From positions 181,066-245,065 of the forward strand of contig NOWV01000114.1 in the NCBI GenBank assembly GCA_003344405.1: 64,000 bases of DNA. Direction: 5' to 3'. Positions within the stretch are counted from its first letter, which is position 1, and each line of letters starts with the position of its first letter. The notes beneath the pieces are model-generated. The model did no database searches. It had not been told where the DNA came from and saw only the letters and a list, made by a program, of their open reading frames with translations. Source of the stretch: Trichoplax sp. H2 (lineage: Eukaryota; Placozoa; Uniplacotomia; Trichoplacea). Of the stretch, positions 11,901 through 31,250 are shown one piece after another. A program made the translations under genes and the position numbers.

Positions 11901-13726
11901 TTAGGTTTCGGAGAATTAAAGAGATTGGGATTAAACCGTTGTATACCGGTACTTAATTTATTCAAAGGCTTCCTATTTTGTCTTTTACTGTTACTGATAC
12001 ATGACGAAACTGTACATATATGCGAATGTAGTATTATCATGTGTAGAATTGGTCTTTAATTTAGAAGCAGGTAATCGGATATGAGCGTTCAGTTTGGGTG
12101 CTATAGGAATGAGAGGCAGTGTTGCGAATAGACAAATATAATATTTGATTCGTTTTACGTAGGAAATGAATCTTTTTACAATCTATTTCATCTTGTAGTT
12201 AAGCTTTTAAGATATTTTTGCAGTTAAATAAATTCGAAAAATATGCTTAAAGTTCACGTACTATGTAAGAAGCAACCATAATAATTATCGACATGCACAC
12301 ATTATAAGTTTTCTACAATCGAGATAATAAAAATAAATAATGTGATAATATATCATGTGTAAGAATTATAACTACAGCTAAAAATATTTCGAATAGATTG
12401 ACTAAAATGTCGCATGGATGACTCTTATACTATATTATGTTAGCTAAATAATACGATAGAAAGAGGTAAGATAATACTGATGTATAATAGATTTTATGGT
12501 AGCAAGATTCGCGTTTAGGGACGTATTTACAATCATTACCTCTTTAAAGAAGTCATCCATAAAACCACCACCGCCAGGTGTAACATCAACCAATACGTCG
12601 TCAACGACCACTCCACCGTCATTGTCATTATTTCCAAGTTGTGTCTGATACGAAGAGTAACAAATTATGAGTTGATGTCGCTACATAAGTTAAGCTATAG
12701 TTTCATTTATTGGGAAATTAACGTACGATTTATCGTTTAACATTTATATATATAAATTAGCAATCGGATGTGTAGCCTATGATAATGAATTTTATTTATT
12801 ATGTTAAGCACTATGTATTAGAATTCTATGCAGTAGATCATATCCAGCACTCAGTGCTATACTGTACTGTAGTTTACATACACATGTATATATATATATA
12901 TGTAAACCATAGGCTATTACACCGTGAGTGCGCTATGCAGTTTATATAGAATTAGTGTACCATGCATGCAGTATATATGTAAGTGAAAATATAGACCCAA
13001 CCACTTCGACATAGAATTGATTTTTCGTACACTTCGCTGAAACTACTGGAGTGAAGTATGCAAAAAAATCTATGTTGAAATGTTGGATCTAGCTAGTACC
13101 TATTACTATCTTCGTGATACTAAGGGTTAAATATGTGAAATATTACATTTATTGATTCCACTACGTAAGTAAGACATGTTTGGAATGAGTCAAACGAAAG
13201 TAAAAATAACTACAATGTTATAATGATTAAAATAGTAGTGTAAGTAGAGCTAAAGGACTTAATGAAGTAGTGTAATGATCGATTGTACCCAGGAAAGTTA
13301 ATTAAGTGCTATCGAAAGTAAACGACGGTACATATGTGTATACGCTATATTAAGTACTTGGACTACGATTAATAATAAGTGCTATATTACATATTTTTTG
13401 TTATTGATAAATCTTGATCTATCGTAATATAAAAAAATTAAAAAATTTATACGCGTATTTCATAGCTAGAAATGAGATAATAAAAGATTCGTAAATAGTG
13501 AAGTAAAATAAAATAAACTTAAGTTCATGGCATATATCTATCAACAAGAAATTGATTTCAGAGTAAATGCAGAGGAAATTGGTACAGTATGTGGCGTTAC
13601 TACGTAATATTGTACGAGGATATACGAGCTTGTATAATGATGTCGATGCATGTACAATAGATTGAACGGGTCTATGTCGCCTCGATGGCACTGTACCTCT
13701 CTTATATCTGCCAGTCTATCCCTCAT
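8937..13726 (-). CDS. Syntaxin-1-like Qa-SNARE (paralog B), complete
   Basis: This is a membrane-anchored Qa-SNARE of the syntaxin-1 family, which pairs with SNAP-25 and synaptobrevin types in exocytosis. Ten exons: 13726-13697, 12644-12540, 11081-10982, 10904-10830, 10689-10625, 10491-10383, 10274-10201, 10103-10014, 9358-9200 and 9125-8937, giving 331 aa. Landmarks in order: [10 protein letters not shown] start, FMDDFFKE, Habc helices with NRVRARLKG, the linker [11 protein letters not shown], then the SNARE motif with [18 protein letters not shown] including the zero-layer Gln. The conserved [13 protein letters not shown] leads into an Ile/Leu-rich membrane helix. Oddly, about 41 residues follow the helix ([12 protein letters not shown], then Thr/Ser/Pro-rich, ending PINTAR); syntaxins normally stop just after the anchor. 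Exons 1, 3 and 4 have the same lengths as in paralog A (30, 100 and 75 nt), supporting tandem duplication. Start chosen because exon 1 matches the family N-terminus. Confidence 0.95.
12840..12915. repeat. AT-rich hairpin in syntaxin B intron 1
   Basis: TTTACATA and TATGTAAA face each other across a TATATA core (about 12873-12906). Outer imperfect matches lie further out, with GCACTCAGTGC to the left and GTGAGTGC to the right. Probably a fold-back or microsatellite-derived structure; no function is implied. Confidence 0.5.
12997..13086. mobile_element. Short inverted-repeat (MITE-like) hairpin in syntaxin B intron 1
   Basis: Two arms of roughly 38 bases, beginning CCAACCACTTCGACATAG and ending CTATGTTGAAATGTTGG, are imperfect reverse complements around a short loop near TGAAACTACTGGAG. 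The inner part of the arm, GTACACTTCGCTGAAACT, also occurs in the terminal inverted repeats of the element at 40292-40535. The two insertions therefore appear to be related non-autonomous elements. No coding capacity is present. Confidence 0.55.
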
Positions 13727-15469
13727 AGCTACTGTAGATGATTTCGAGATGATTTATGATACAGCCAATAGTTATTAAACTGAAAACGTCCACTTTAACA
13801 GGAGCGTCGCTTTGCCTGTACTATTTTTTTTTAAGGTGAATTCGTTTCTTTTGATAAGGCTAGATGGTTAAAAATTTCCAGTTCAACCTAAGAATAATTA
13901 CAGTTTATGGATTGTTTAATACGACATACAGTATTTGACAACCGTGTACGGTTTAAAGTTTGCTTTTAGTCCATTCCAATAGTACCATATGTATGTTGGA
14001 CTTTGTACGTAATTGGAAAATTCTGAATGAGGAAATTTCTTATTCAGTTGTAAAGGTGCATGCGATATTTTTGACTTTTCACAATAAATGATTCCTGTCG
14101 GGAATTGTTGCTTCTTAAGAGAAAAAATTTACTTTCAAATAGTAACTACGCATATAGTTATAAAGCTTAACCATTCGTAAATGATAAAATTATATTTTAT
14201 ATTATGTTTTTAACCTGTCTTTATAAATTTATTCGGTTGAAAAATTAATACTTCATAGTGATCGCAATGCTGTATTTATAATTTCCACAACAAAGCACAA
14301 TAGCCTCAGAAATAAATATACAATTATACTGCGCGTTTGTGGCGATTACGTAGAGCCATATATTTAATCACATAAAAGAATCTTTTACTTGACATGTCTA
14401 GGGAGTAGATTGCACAATGTAAATCGAAAATAGTACAGTACTTGTATTGTTGTATTTATTTTCTGGTACAGCAGTACAGTACTGTACTGTACTGTACTGT
14501 ACAGTACGTACTACTCTACAGTATACTGTACAGTGTACAGTACAGTACTGTACTGTATAGTGACTAGATAGTGGATACTGTTGACGTTACAATCAAAGAA
14601 AGAAATACAGTACTGTACTGTAAAGTACAGTACAGTACAGTACTGTAAATAAAAGAAAAAAGGGGAAAAATTTCTTTTTTTCTTTTATTCATTAATTAAT
14701 TACTAGTACTCTACTGTACAGTGTACAGTAGATGCCTTCGCTTACAGTATAGTACAGTACAGTACAGTACTGTACTGTACTGTACTTTGAGCACTGTAAT
14801 GCATCATTTATCCACAATTTCCATGTTTAATTAATTAATTACTATGGTGCAGTTTTCGAATTACTAAAGTAAAGTAGTTCACTGTTCAGTGTGCAGTACT
14901 GTACGTACAGTACAGTACAGTACAGTACAGTAGTTACCGGCAATTTAAAATAGGGAAAATTATCAACGTAAGAAAATAACTCTTAACTGTACAGTACTGT
15001 ACTGTAGACCTGGCGTGAACAGCGGTAATGCACTTTACAGTACTGTACAGTACAGTACTGTACTGTAAATGTAAAAAAGTACTGTACAATATTTGTACAG
15101 AACCTGTAAAATTACTGAAACACATACTGTAGTACTGTATGATCAAAAGTCAAAGTCGGAGCGGAGCCTGAGAGCGCGCGTAAAGATTTTTCTTCAAATT
15201 ACTGTACATCACCGCTCGTACAACAGCCAGTCTATTGCTGCAAGAAATTTACATTAATTCTAGGATCCGATAGGTATCTGAGACTCATCGTCATGTTAAC
15301 CGATCATCTTTGAATTATTTTTATGTTATCCATAGGGCTATAGTTATAATTAACGTAATAAAGATAGTTTTTCTTATAAAGGGTTACTTTGAACTCATAT
15401 TTTATATTGGTTAACTTTTCACTTTTTGATTTCTATCAGATTTTTTGAAACTGAACAGACGACACAGTA
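13727..15469. promoter_or_regulatory. Head-to-head intergenic region of syntaxin B and Ran, with GTAC-palindrome arrays
   Basis: Syntaxin B leaves to the left and Ran to the right from this 1.7-kb region, so it must hold both promoters. Its main content is a cluster of GTAC palindromes spaced 5 bp apart by A or T, from about 14431 to 15140 in at least eight blocks (densest 14466-14563, 14605-14648, 14745-14787 and 14895-14933). The composite CTGTACAGTGTACAG occurs near 14526 and 14713. No TATA box can be assigned with confidence. Confidence 0.6.
14431..15140. repeat. GTAC 5-bp-phased palindromic array cluster
   Basis: Runs of TGTAC units pass into runs of AGTAC units, so each block is close to self-complementary and could fold into a hairpin. 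Blocks are separated by ordinary AT-rich sequence. Members of the same family recur across the window. Confidence 0.9.
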
Positions 15470-18356
15470 ATGGAACAATCTTCTCAGCAACAGGATACGC
15501 AAGTCCCTACTTTTAAGGTTATTCGACAATATTGTAAAGTGATAAGACGATAGTAAATAACCAATAGTAATGCTTATTGATATGTTATTGTTAGATTTTA
15601 TAAAGTCTGTCATTGCGATAGATTCTATTAATTTAATTTTTAGTATGACGTGCTATTGGGCTTGTACGGCATCAGGCTATTTTTTGATAGTTGTTATAGT
15701 AATGTACTTTGTATAGGCGCTGATATTGTGCTTACGATATGCTTACTTCGTATTTACAACGATTTAATAGTTGTTTCATTCGGTAATATAATGGAATATT
15801 ACTATATTTGTCTTACGGTTTTACTTCTGTAGTATTTTGATGGTGCAATTTTATCAGTGTATAGTCGTATGAAGTTTAGTATTCAAGAGTTTCAAGATGT
15901 TGCTGTGTAAGGTATTGCAATACTAATGTGACAGTACTGCATGCCGATTTCAACCTGAGGTGCACGCACACTCTATCAGAATACGGCTAATTATAAGTAT
16001 CAATTAGTCGAAACTCCAGCGCAATTCACTGATGGACATGTGCTAACTTTTAGATTATTTAGCTTAACTGTCGCATTTGCAAGATATATTTATAGTGAAA
16101 TGAAGCTTAGCATGTAGCACCCATTACAGTATATTTACTTTACTATATTCTGTAAACGTAAGTATTTGAAACTAAAAACTATTTACTTGCAGTTGGTACT
16201 GGTTGGAGATGGAGGCGTTGGTAAAACTACTTTTGTGAAGCGCCATTTAACGGGAGAGTTTGAGAAAAGATATGTAGGTTGGTATTAACATCAGATGCCT
16301 TTGCTACTTTTGTTACTGCTTTTTTTTTTGAGGTACCTTGCATCGTACACAACTGTACAAGTACTATTTTCTTGACTTTACCGTATGAAACTTTTAAAGT
16401 TAAAGAAATTTTAATCTTTACTATACCCTTCATTGCACTCTACGTGCAATGTATACTTGAATTAGTTGAATATACGGCAATAGCGTAATAACGTAGTGTA
16501 ATTGCTAGTTTACTGTACAGCGCACTGAAATCTGATCATATACACGGTGCATCTTTTGATGAAGTGTAATTACATAAATCGCTACTTGGGTGGTGGGTAT
16601 CTCGACTGGTATATTCATAAAGTTCTGGTAGACTATTGAATCATTACATGTAATTGTCGTCTATATCAGCTTGTGAAAACGTATGGGTGCTGTGATGGGA
16701 AAGTCTGTTTAGATGAATTGAATACTTTTAATTCATCAAAAATTAGTACAACTATAGTCTTTCATCTGTAAATATATTGCCGTTGATTTATTTATTATAA
16801 AACGCTTATACTATATTGTAAATAATGATTTTGAAAATTCGTAAGTATTTTAGATTCGTTAAAGTTAGAACTGTAGACTTGAATTGATAGCAATCCCATC
16901 ATCTTTAGAAAATAAAGTTAATTTAAGTACTTCAGTAGATGTGAGCACGTAATTATGATTAATATGGTGGGTTCGTATCAGGATTTTTCATACAATTATC
17001 TTCCGATGATGCAGTTTTATAGCACTTCAGTTGCAATATTGGTTTAGTAGCTTAAATCATTTATCTGTGGATAAATTATTGACCTACTCTCGTGTATAAA
17101 AAGGCCTTATTTGATTGTTTAAAAATGACAATTCACCCTCATAGCATTTTATCATGATCATCTTTCTGATTGTAAGCCTATAGATTATACAATTTGTTAA
17201 GATTGTTTTGTTGTAGAAATTTTATCATATTGTAAGATATTGTAATGATAGTGTTGGGTAAAGTAGTTAATCATTATATGCCAGATTTTGTTACTGTTAT
17301 TTACCGTAAGCGCAATATACACTGCCTAACATGTTACGTATTACATCAAATAATGATTAATTACTGAAGGTTTAGAATATAGGGAGGATTAAGATAGGGG
17401 ACGATATGTAAAATAACGGTGAATTATTACGATATGAAGCAAATTAGTTAATTTAGTTCTATAAAGATGCGTCAACCATACATTGTGTAGTGGATATAAT
17501 ATTTATGGAAGTAGTTTCAGCGTCTATTTTAGCGAAGGATACAGTGACAACGGGTCGTCCCTAAATTTAGATTGTCTCGAAAGGCTAAAAATTTTTTCTG
17601 TATTTAAGGTAGTGTGTTATTACTTAAGCTGAATTAAGCTTCCATTTAAAGCCACACTAGGTGTAGAAGTGCATCCGCTGTTATTTCACACTAATCTTGG
17701 ACCGATAAGATTTAATGTTTGGGATACGGCCGGTCAAGAAAAATTTGGAGGACTTCGTGACGGTTATTACATTCAGGGACAATGCGCGATTATTATGTTC
17801 GATGTTACCTCTAAAATGACTTATAAGAATGTCCCGAATTGGCATCGAGATCTTGTTCGTGTTTGCAATGAAATCCCAATTGTTTTATGTGGTAACAAGG
17901 TTGACGAAAAAGATCGTAAAATTAAGGCCAAACTGATAAATTTTCATCGAAAGAAGAATTTACAGGTTAGTGGTGTATCACTAATTCGTGTTTGTGGTCT
18001 TGGTTTAATGTGGTAGATTTCTTACGTGAATTATTAAAATTTAGCTTATGAATATATTCTGTATTGTTGGGATGATATCGTTAGTAAATTAAATAATGTT
18101 AGGGTATAATATTAAAATCAGTAATAATTTTTTACCTCAGTATTACGATATCAGCGCAAAAAGTAACTACAACTTTGAGAAGCCGTTTCTTTGGCTTGCA
18201 CGAAAATTGACGGGCGACCCTAATCTAGATTTTGTCGCCATGCCGGCATTGGCGCCTCCTGAGGTGCGTATGGATCCTGCATTGGTCAGTCAGTATGAAA
18301 AGGAGTTGGTACAAGCTCAGTCGGTTGCTCTTCCGGATGACGACGATGATATTTAG
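15470..18356 (+). CDS. RAN: Ran GTPase
   Basis: This is a small Ras-family GTPase that sets the direction of importin/exportin transport and helps spindle and nuclear envelope assembly. Four exons: 15470-15517, 16193-16277, 17652-17965 and 18141-18356, giving 220 aa (about 216 in the family). Visible motifs are the P-loop [12 protein letters not shown], switch [22 protein letters not shown] for guanine recognition, [17 protein letters not shown], and the acidic C-terminal tail ending DDDDDI that identifies Ran among Ras proteins. There is no prenylation cysteine, as expected. The N-terminus before LVLVGD is Gln-rich and slightly longer than usual. Intron 2 is large (1374 bp). The gene is divergent from syntaxin B, with the GTAC array ending about 330 bp upstream of the start codon. 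Confidence 0.97.
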
Positions 18357-19590
18357 AATTATTGGGTAACTCTAAGATTGCATTCCAGATTACAATGCAG
18401 CTAAATAATTTTGTAATAGAGATTTCGTTAAATTAATGTACCTAACAAATTACTGCGAAATATGTGAAGAGCTACAGTACCATCTTGTAATCCCTTTACA
18501 AAGCTAAATTTTCGTAGCTCAAGGTTATCCTAGAGATCGAAGCTTTCAGATTCGTTATTGTATGATGAAGTTTTGGCGTATATCGATTTTGGTATTGAAA
18601 TATACATGTTATATCCTACGATTAAGGTCAACCTCATTTATCTAAAAACTTTGCCGAGTTTTTGTCTAATTCGTTGGAAAAGATACCTTTATTGAGCTAA
18701 TGTGACGACCGTTATATACTCATGCAAAATGAAATTTACAGTAGTTTTGAGTGTTATTGGTTAAGTAGTAACAGTAATTGAAAGTAATAAAAAAAATCCG
18801 TTTTACACGGTTTTGACCAATTGCATATCTGCTTTTAAATGAAGTTAAATTTGCTAATCCTTGAGAATTTTATCATTAATAATGATAATAATTAGGAATT
18901 ACTGTCACGATATAATACAGTGTTGTAGAGATACAGATATACAGTTAACTTAAAGGAGAATTTATCCCAATCTAAAAATTTTGATGGCATGCACCGACTG
19001 AGTTACTGATGGTAGGAATTACTAAAAAATTGAGGGAAGTAAAGCTGCCGTTCTTTCTAAAAATTTCTAATACTGTATAGAGAACGATAGATTTACTTCC
19101 TTTTTTTGCTGTACAGCACTAATTTTCTTTTTGTTGTCTAACTTGTACCTTATCAGAGACTTTAGCGCGTGTTACGCATAATTTCGAATGAATTAATTAA
19201 TCAGCTCTGTTTGCCCATTGAGTTCTCACCAAAAATTATATTAATTTTAATTTTAATAGCTTTAAATTAATTAATTGATTAACTATGAAGCATAAACTAT
19301 CAAGTACCACTGCTTCATGTGCTGTGCAAGTGTTATTAGCCTGACCTTAACGCTAGAGGCAAAAAATTTTATACCTTTGCAATGTCTAGACAATAGTGAA
19401 TTGCATCGTAGTGAGACGTTAAACTGTGCTGTGCTACACGTGTACTTGCCCATACGTACAGTATTACCCGATCTTTACTCGGTACAGTACTGTATCGCGG
19501 ACTACTTCGACGTACGGAAATCTAGTGGTCATGATCAATCATGATACTACTACAGTAAATCTTACCGTCAAGATCTAATTAGTAGTCCAT

Positions 19591-19770
19591 GGTACTGTAC
19601 AGTACTGTACTGTACACTGCACAGTACAGTACGTTGTGTTCAACCGTACAAGGTGTACTGTACAGTACTGTAAGTCTTTCCCGGTGATTCCTGTACTGTA
19701 CTGTACTGTACAGTGTACAGTACAGTAATTTAAAATTATACGTACTGTACAGTACAGTACTGTACAGTAT
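19591..19770. repeat. GTAC palindromic array
   Basis: Dense alternation of GTACTGTAC and GTACAGTAC units, including the composite CTGTACAGTGTACAG near 19707. It lies about 2 kb upstream of SERCA. Confidence 0.85.
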
Positions 19771-21105
19771 GACGTGGACAGTCACGACCCCGGACGCCCA
19801 GTGGACCCTGATCATACCCTGTTGACAGTAAAAGAAAAAGAAAAGAGAGGAAAAAACGACCGCAGTAAAACAGTGCTTGCCAGTTACCACGCTTAATCTA
19901 GACTCGTTGAATTTCAGCTCATTTTTTGGCTCATTTCAGAAGTACAACAGCCGACAAGTATACGTTTTACGTCTACTGTATTTATCGTAGGTAAGTTGCA
20001 TCTGAGAAATATTTTATTTTAAGCCAATACACAGCATCTGCCACGAATTTTTAATTTATTAATGAAAGATTTGATCATGAATTCATGATGCATTACAGTA
20101 AATTTACAAGTGCACAGTAGTACTGAGTACTGTATACAGTACACTAGTAGTGTGTGTATGTATAATAATATATATATATATATATATCTAGTACGATACA
20201 TTATAATACTAATCTCATCATGCTTTGTGCACTAGCTGTAGCTGTAACTGCAGACTGCACTACACTGCAGTATTCGAAATGAAGAACACTTTTTAACAAT
20301 GTAATATTGTACTGTCGCATGGACATAGTGTGTATAATATCATATAGTACTACTGTACAGTACTCGTTGCATATCAGTTCTTATATTAAGATACAGTATA
20401 GAGTAATAGAGGTAAAAAAATTATCCTTGATTCGATTGATTTTACTTTCATGGTTCTTAGCATTGTTTCAACAGTAATATCCTAGCTGTAATATCCGACT
20501 TCTACAGTTTTTATAGACATTTATAGTATTAACTGTTCATACCATAATTAGAGCATAAATTGACGCTAAGCGATTTCCAATGCATAATACGCGTAAATTA
20601 TTGCCTACTGCTTCGTAGCTATTAAATTATATTATAATAGAAAGTAAATGGGATCAACAGTAATATCCGACTCCTGCAATTTTATTGACTTTCATTCAAG
20701 ATTGGAACAGAGCAGTAGGCAATGTGCCTTTGTGATACAGCTGTTACTGTTTTGATATCTTGTTTATAACTAGATAGAAAAGTGACTACTTAATTAGTTA
20801 GCTTTAGACAACCAATTTTCATTTATTGTACTGTACTATAGTACAGTAGTTGGCGCTTGCTGAAGCCTACAAATCTTGCAGATTAGTACAAATACGGTAC
20901 GCCTAGAGACCGTACCGCCGTAAATGTCACAGCTATAGCCATTTTTACTATACCGTAGTTAAGTTCAATAAGAGAATTTCTCTTATTAAATAAATATACT
21001 GTACAGTAAGGGTTAAGTGATGCTGTGTTTTGACTGATGCAAGAATAGGACAAGTCATATGCTCGATGGGAAGCGACAGTGATAATCTACAGATTTAAAA
21101 GGGAC

Positions 21106-21590
21106 AAGTACAGTACTGTACACTACACTGTACAGTATGTAGTGTTACTACTAACTACAGTACTACAGTAAGTACTAGCGTCGGGTGCTCTTTCCGTAAA
21201 AGCGTGTTAAGTGTGGAGCTAAAACAAAGGTGCATCATGTGCACTGTAGTCATATTACAGTACTCTGTATACAGTATTAACGAGTGGGGGGGGGGGGNNN
21301 NNNNNNNNNNNNNNNNNGGGGGGGGGTTCTACAGTACAGGACAGTACTGTATACACAGATCTAATAACTGTGTATCTACTTATAGTACAGCACTGTGTAC
21401 TGTAGAACAGAGAAAAAAACCTCTACAGTACAGTACAGTACAGTATGCATCTACAGTACACACTGTACAGTGTACAGTACAGTACAGTACTGTACTGACA
21501 GTGAATACTGTACTGTACTGAGAAAGAAGGCGGAATGCAATAACAGGCTTTTTTGAAAATTTCAGTGTACTGTACTGTACTGTACTGTAC
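21106..21590. repeat. GTAC palindromic array interrupted by a poly-G gap
   Basis: Blocks at 21106-21140 and 21330-21590 flank a poly-G tract and an N gap. The array ends about 190 bp before the SERCA start codon. The composite CTGTACAGTGTACAG is present near 21465. Confidence 0.85.
21286..21326. other. Assembly gap inside a poly-G tract
   Basis: Twelve G (21286-21297), then 20 N (21298-21317), then nine G. The gap is most likely an unresolved homopolymer, so its true length is unknown. Confidence 0.95.
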
Positions 21591-21778
21591 ATGTACGGTG
21601 GTAATCAGTTTTTACGGTTAAACTAAGTGTCATAAAAACGGGAAAACTACTGATGTACTGGACTTTACCACTAGCGCGTCGGCCTATTTCTGTTCTTTCA
21701 TTGTAGTAGTTTAATTGCGATTCTACTAATAATAACTAATAGATCCCCTTGTTACTTGTTAGTATAAATTTTTCGAAC

Positions 21779-28491
<6,713 letters not shown>

Positions 28492-30374
28492 GAATCATTG
28501 TAAGATTTGCTACTGATGAAGTTTTTGAAGGCTATAAAATTTGATTTTGTACTTTAGAGGGTAACTCAAATCAAAGATCCTTTATGAATGAGAAAAAATT
28601 ACAGTAACTTATCGATATGATTGTAGGATTGCAGGTTATATTTTACAACACTAAGCAGTATCAGCGAAACTATTTATAAACATCTTTGGTTCCGCTTATA
28701 GTTTGTACCAATTTGTGGTCTGAATATTTCCTTGAACATTTTTTATTGTATTCGTCGTAATTGCCATTGCTCTTATTAGTTGATTTCAGATTGTATGTGA
28801 AATTCATATCTAATTGCTTATTCTGCTTGTTGAACTGTTAAAAGTATTTGGTGTTGATACTTTGAAACCGCGATTCTGTTCCTTTCTAATATTCTTCGTT
28901 ATTGAATAATAATTAATGGTCTTTTAGTGTCTCACTGTAACAGTTCGATCAGTACCATTTGCATGTAAAGATCAGCTCTTATTTTGTTTCGTATCTTTGT
29001 TAAGATTCAGTATATAGTGTCTAGCCAAATCTGACTCCTCCGGATGTGCATTTAAATACTTATTTTGGTATCACATTATCTATTACTCAGCAAGAGATTT
29101 AACCTTTTCTCTTCAGTTACTTAATGTATGGTAAATTATTCGTCGTCTTGCATTGATATAAATGTAAATTTGTAAGAGGTTAGTTGGCTATTTTTTAGTA
29201 CCACCTGGTATAATCGTGAGTGTTATTTTACTTTGTATTTTACTGACAAAGTGGCTTTCTGGGCTACTTGTAACGATACTATCAGCTGTATTACTCTGTT
29301 GGATAACTTTAGCAATGTCCATCAGGTGATCGGTGAACGAAAAATTGCGTTTTACGTACTATAGTGGGAGATTATGCAAGAATCTCCGTTTGGTCTCAAT
29401 AATTCAACTTCTCTATGATTCGAATCATTTCTAATACATCGGCTAAAGTATATAGAACAGATAAGAATTGCAAGAGATAATACGCGTATGATTGCATACC
29501 TATTTGTAGGTGTTTACATCTTTGATTTAATATCATAAGTACGTTAGATTGCCCACACGTATACTACGTTGCGTACGAATTATTACTAGGTTCAGGAAAA
29601 TATGGAGTTGGTAATATCGAACAGTTTATAGGATATAGGTGAATATTTTAGGTCTATTTTCTTGGATAAACGAAATTTATTAATAAAGTGGTGTCACAGG
29701 GTAGTACAATTTACATGTTCATTTTGAAATTCTTCGTTTCGCATGAGTCGATCACGTGCATCTTCGTATGGACAGTAGATTTTCAACTAGGTCAGAGACG
29801 TACCATTTGACTTTGTTAGAAAATTTATGAGCATACTGCACGGTATATGTTCATCATAACATCCATAATTTAACGGGTCGCTAAAATAATCGTATCCTTA
29901 CCGACCCTTTTTACACATAAAGGTAACTTTAGGATTGTTACTTATTGTATTTCCGGCTCATTAACTTACTAAAGACTCTGAGCCAGTTCGATGCAATGGT
30001 AAGATGAATTGTTACTGGTTATTAATTAGATTTCTTTCTTTAATCCCAAATCTTTCAAAATACCTTGATTTTATTTTAAGATCTTGTAATTTTTTACTAT
30101 TAAAAGATATGATAAAAACTTTGATTATCTTAGTAGTAATCTACAACTCTAATTTAGAGATAAAAATGCCGGAAATGGTCGTGTAATGTAATATATGAAT
30201 GTGATATTCAACTCATACACCGATATTAAGAAATAAAATAGCCAATAAGATACTGTAGCATACAATTGTTGAGCGAAACTTTTGATATATTTGCAAATAT
30301 GCTGTAAATAAATAATTAAACCACTAATTACAGTATAGTGTAATTGGTAGCCCATATCAAATGTGAAGGGGATA
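28492..30374. other. Tail-to-tail intergenic region, SERCA and SAM gene
   Basis: No coding exon is recognised. Only isolated GTAC tetramers occur, without arrays, unlike most 5' flanks in this window. It should hold both 3' UTRs. Confidence 0.6.
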
Positions 30375-31250
30375 TTACCAATCTTCTTCGATGTAGTCTT
30401 CTGGTATGAACTTTAAATTGTCGTAAGTTTTGCCGGTTCGGCTTTTGCGTTCAAGAAATGTGGCAATGGTCCCCCTTGGAGGTAGTGCTATGCTCCGTTT
30501 CGAATTTGGCTTTTCTATCTTTAGTAGTTCTCGGATATTTTTCGTGATTATCTGCAGTATTTAAATCACTCATAGCGTAAGTTTACGGCTTTCAAAAATT
30601 AATCAATTTACTAAAACGATCTAAATCATAGTAGATGTTGGAATTAGTAACATTAAAGAATAACATACAATACCTTGATATGATCAAAGTCCGTGATTCC
30701 CATTTTTGGTAAGGTTGAGGCATCTACTGCTATTAAATTTCTCCCTTTTATTTCATTCTGCAAGAATGTTTTTCTACGTATGGATAGAGGTTAACTTAAG
30801 GATCAAGTAGCAAACAAAAGAACGTTGACATTTTTATTGGTTAATCGATACTAATAGTAGATTGAAAGATTTAACTTTATTACGTAGCTGTTGCTCATCT
30901 AAATTTGGTTCCTTAAGCTACGATACCTTTCTTGTTATGGTAAAGGAAAATCGAGTTAAATTTCGCAATGTATATTGCTATAAGCACGGTTTTGTTACCG
31001 TTTTGCAATTACAGTATCAGGGTTATTACACTTTATTGAAGTATATGGTACAGTAGCAGTATATTTCTATGCAGTTAAGCAATAAATTATTTGATTTAGG
31101 CATGGAAAATTAAACATGTAATATTGAGGGGATTAAGCATTTTATATACCTATACTGCTTAAATCCGATATTTTCTATGAAGTCTGCGACTGCTTCCGCT
31201 TGCCAATTGATACAGGAAGGTATGCCGTATTCATTTTCTATCCCTGCCAT
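30375..31250 (-). CDS. SAMD15-like SAM-domain protein
   Basis: This is a small sterile-alpha-motif protein resembling the C-terminal part of vertebrate SAMD15, whose role is poorly known. Three exons on the minus strand, 31250-31150, 30773-30674 and 30551-30375, give 125 aa. Residues about 16-85 form the SAM domain: INWQAEAVADFIENIGFKQY, then GRNLIAVDASTLPKMGI and TDFDHIK. The following IRELLKIEKP and KRSIALPPRGTIATFLERK match the conserved post-SAM segment of SAMD15. The protein ends IPEDYIEEDW. It is far shorter than vertebrate SAMD15, and I see no upstream exon; the ATG lies just before the SAM domain. Start and stop are clear and all phases agree. Function is inferred only from the fold: protein-protein interaction. 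Confidence 0.85.

Larger units (their letters stand above)
18357..21778. promoter_or_regulatory. Intergenic region from Ran to SERCA with GTAC arrays
   Basis: No gene is recognised in these 3.4 kb. GTAC arrays occur at about 19591-19770, 20096-20145, 20342-20365, 20826-20850, 21106-21175 and 21330-21590. They are absent from the first 1.1 kb after Ran and become frequent towards the SERCA start. Several open frames here, rich in Tyr-Cys-Thr-Val, are translations of the repeat. A (TA)n run lies at about 20166-20188. Confidence 0.6.

Noticed and set aside
13419-13691. 90-codon ORF overlapping syntaxin B exon 1 (-)
   Set aside because: It is in another frame from the [10 protein letters not shown] exon and shows no homology.
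14466-14563. Resemblance of CTGT...ACAG palindromes to bacterial LexA (SOS) boxes
   Set aside because: The DNA is eukaryotic and the match follows from the GTAC periodicity. There is no bacterial context.
19579-21592. Open frames rich in Tyr-Cys-Thr-Val-Gln-Ser (also at 14934, 37221, 42874, 59791 and 62649)
   Set aside because: They are translations of the GTAC repeat, which has no stops in some frames. They exist on both strands at once and match no family.
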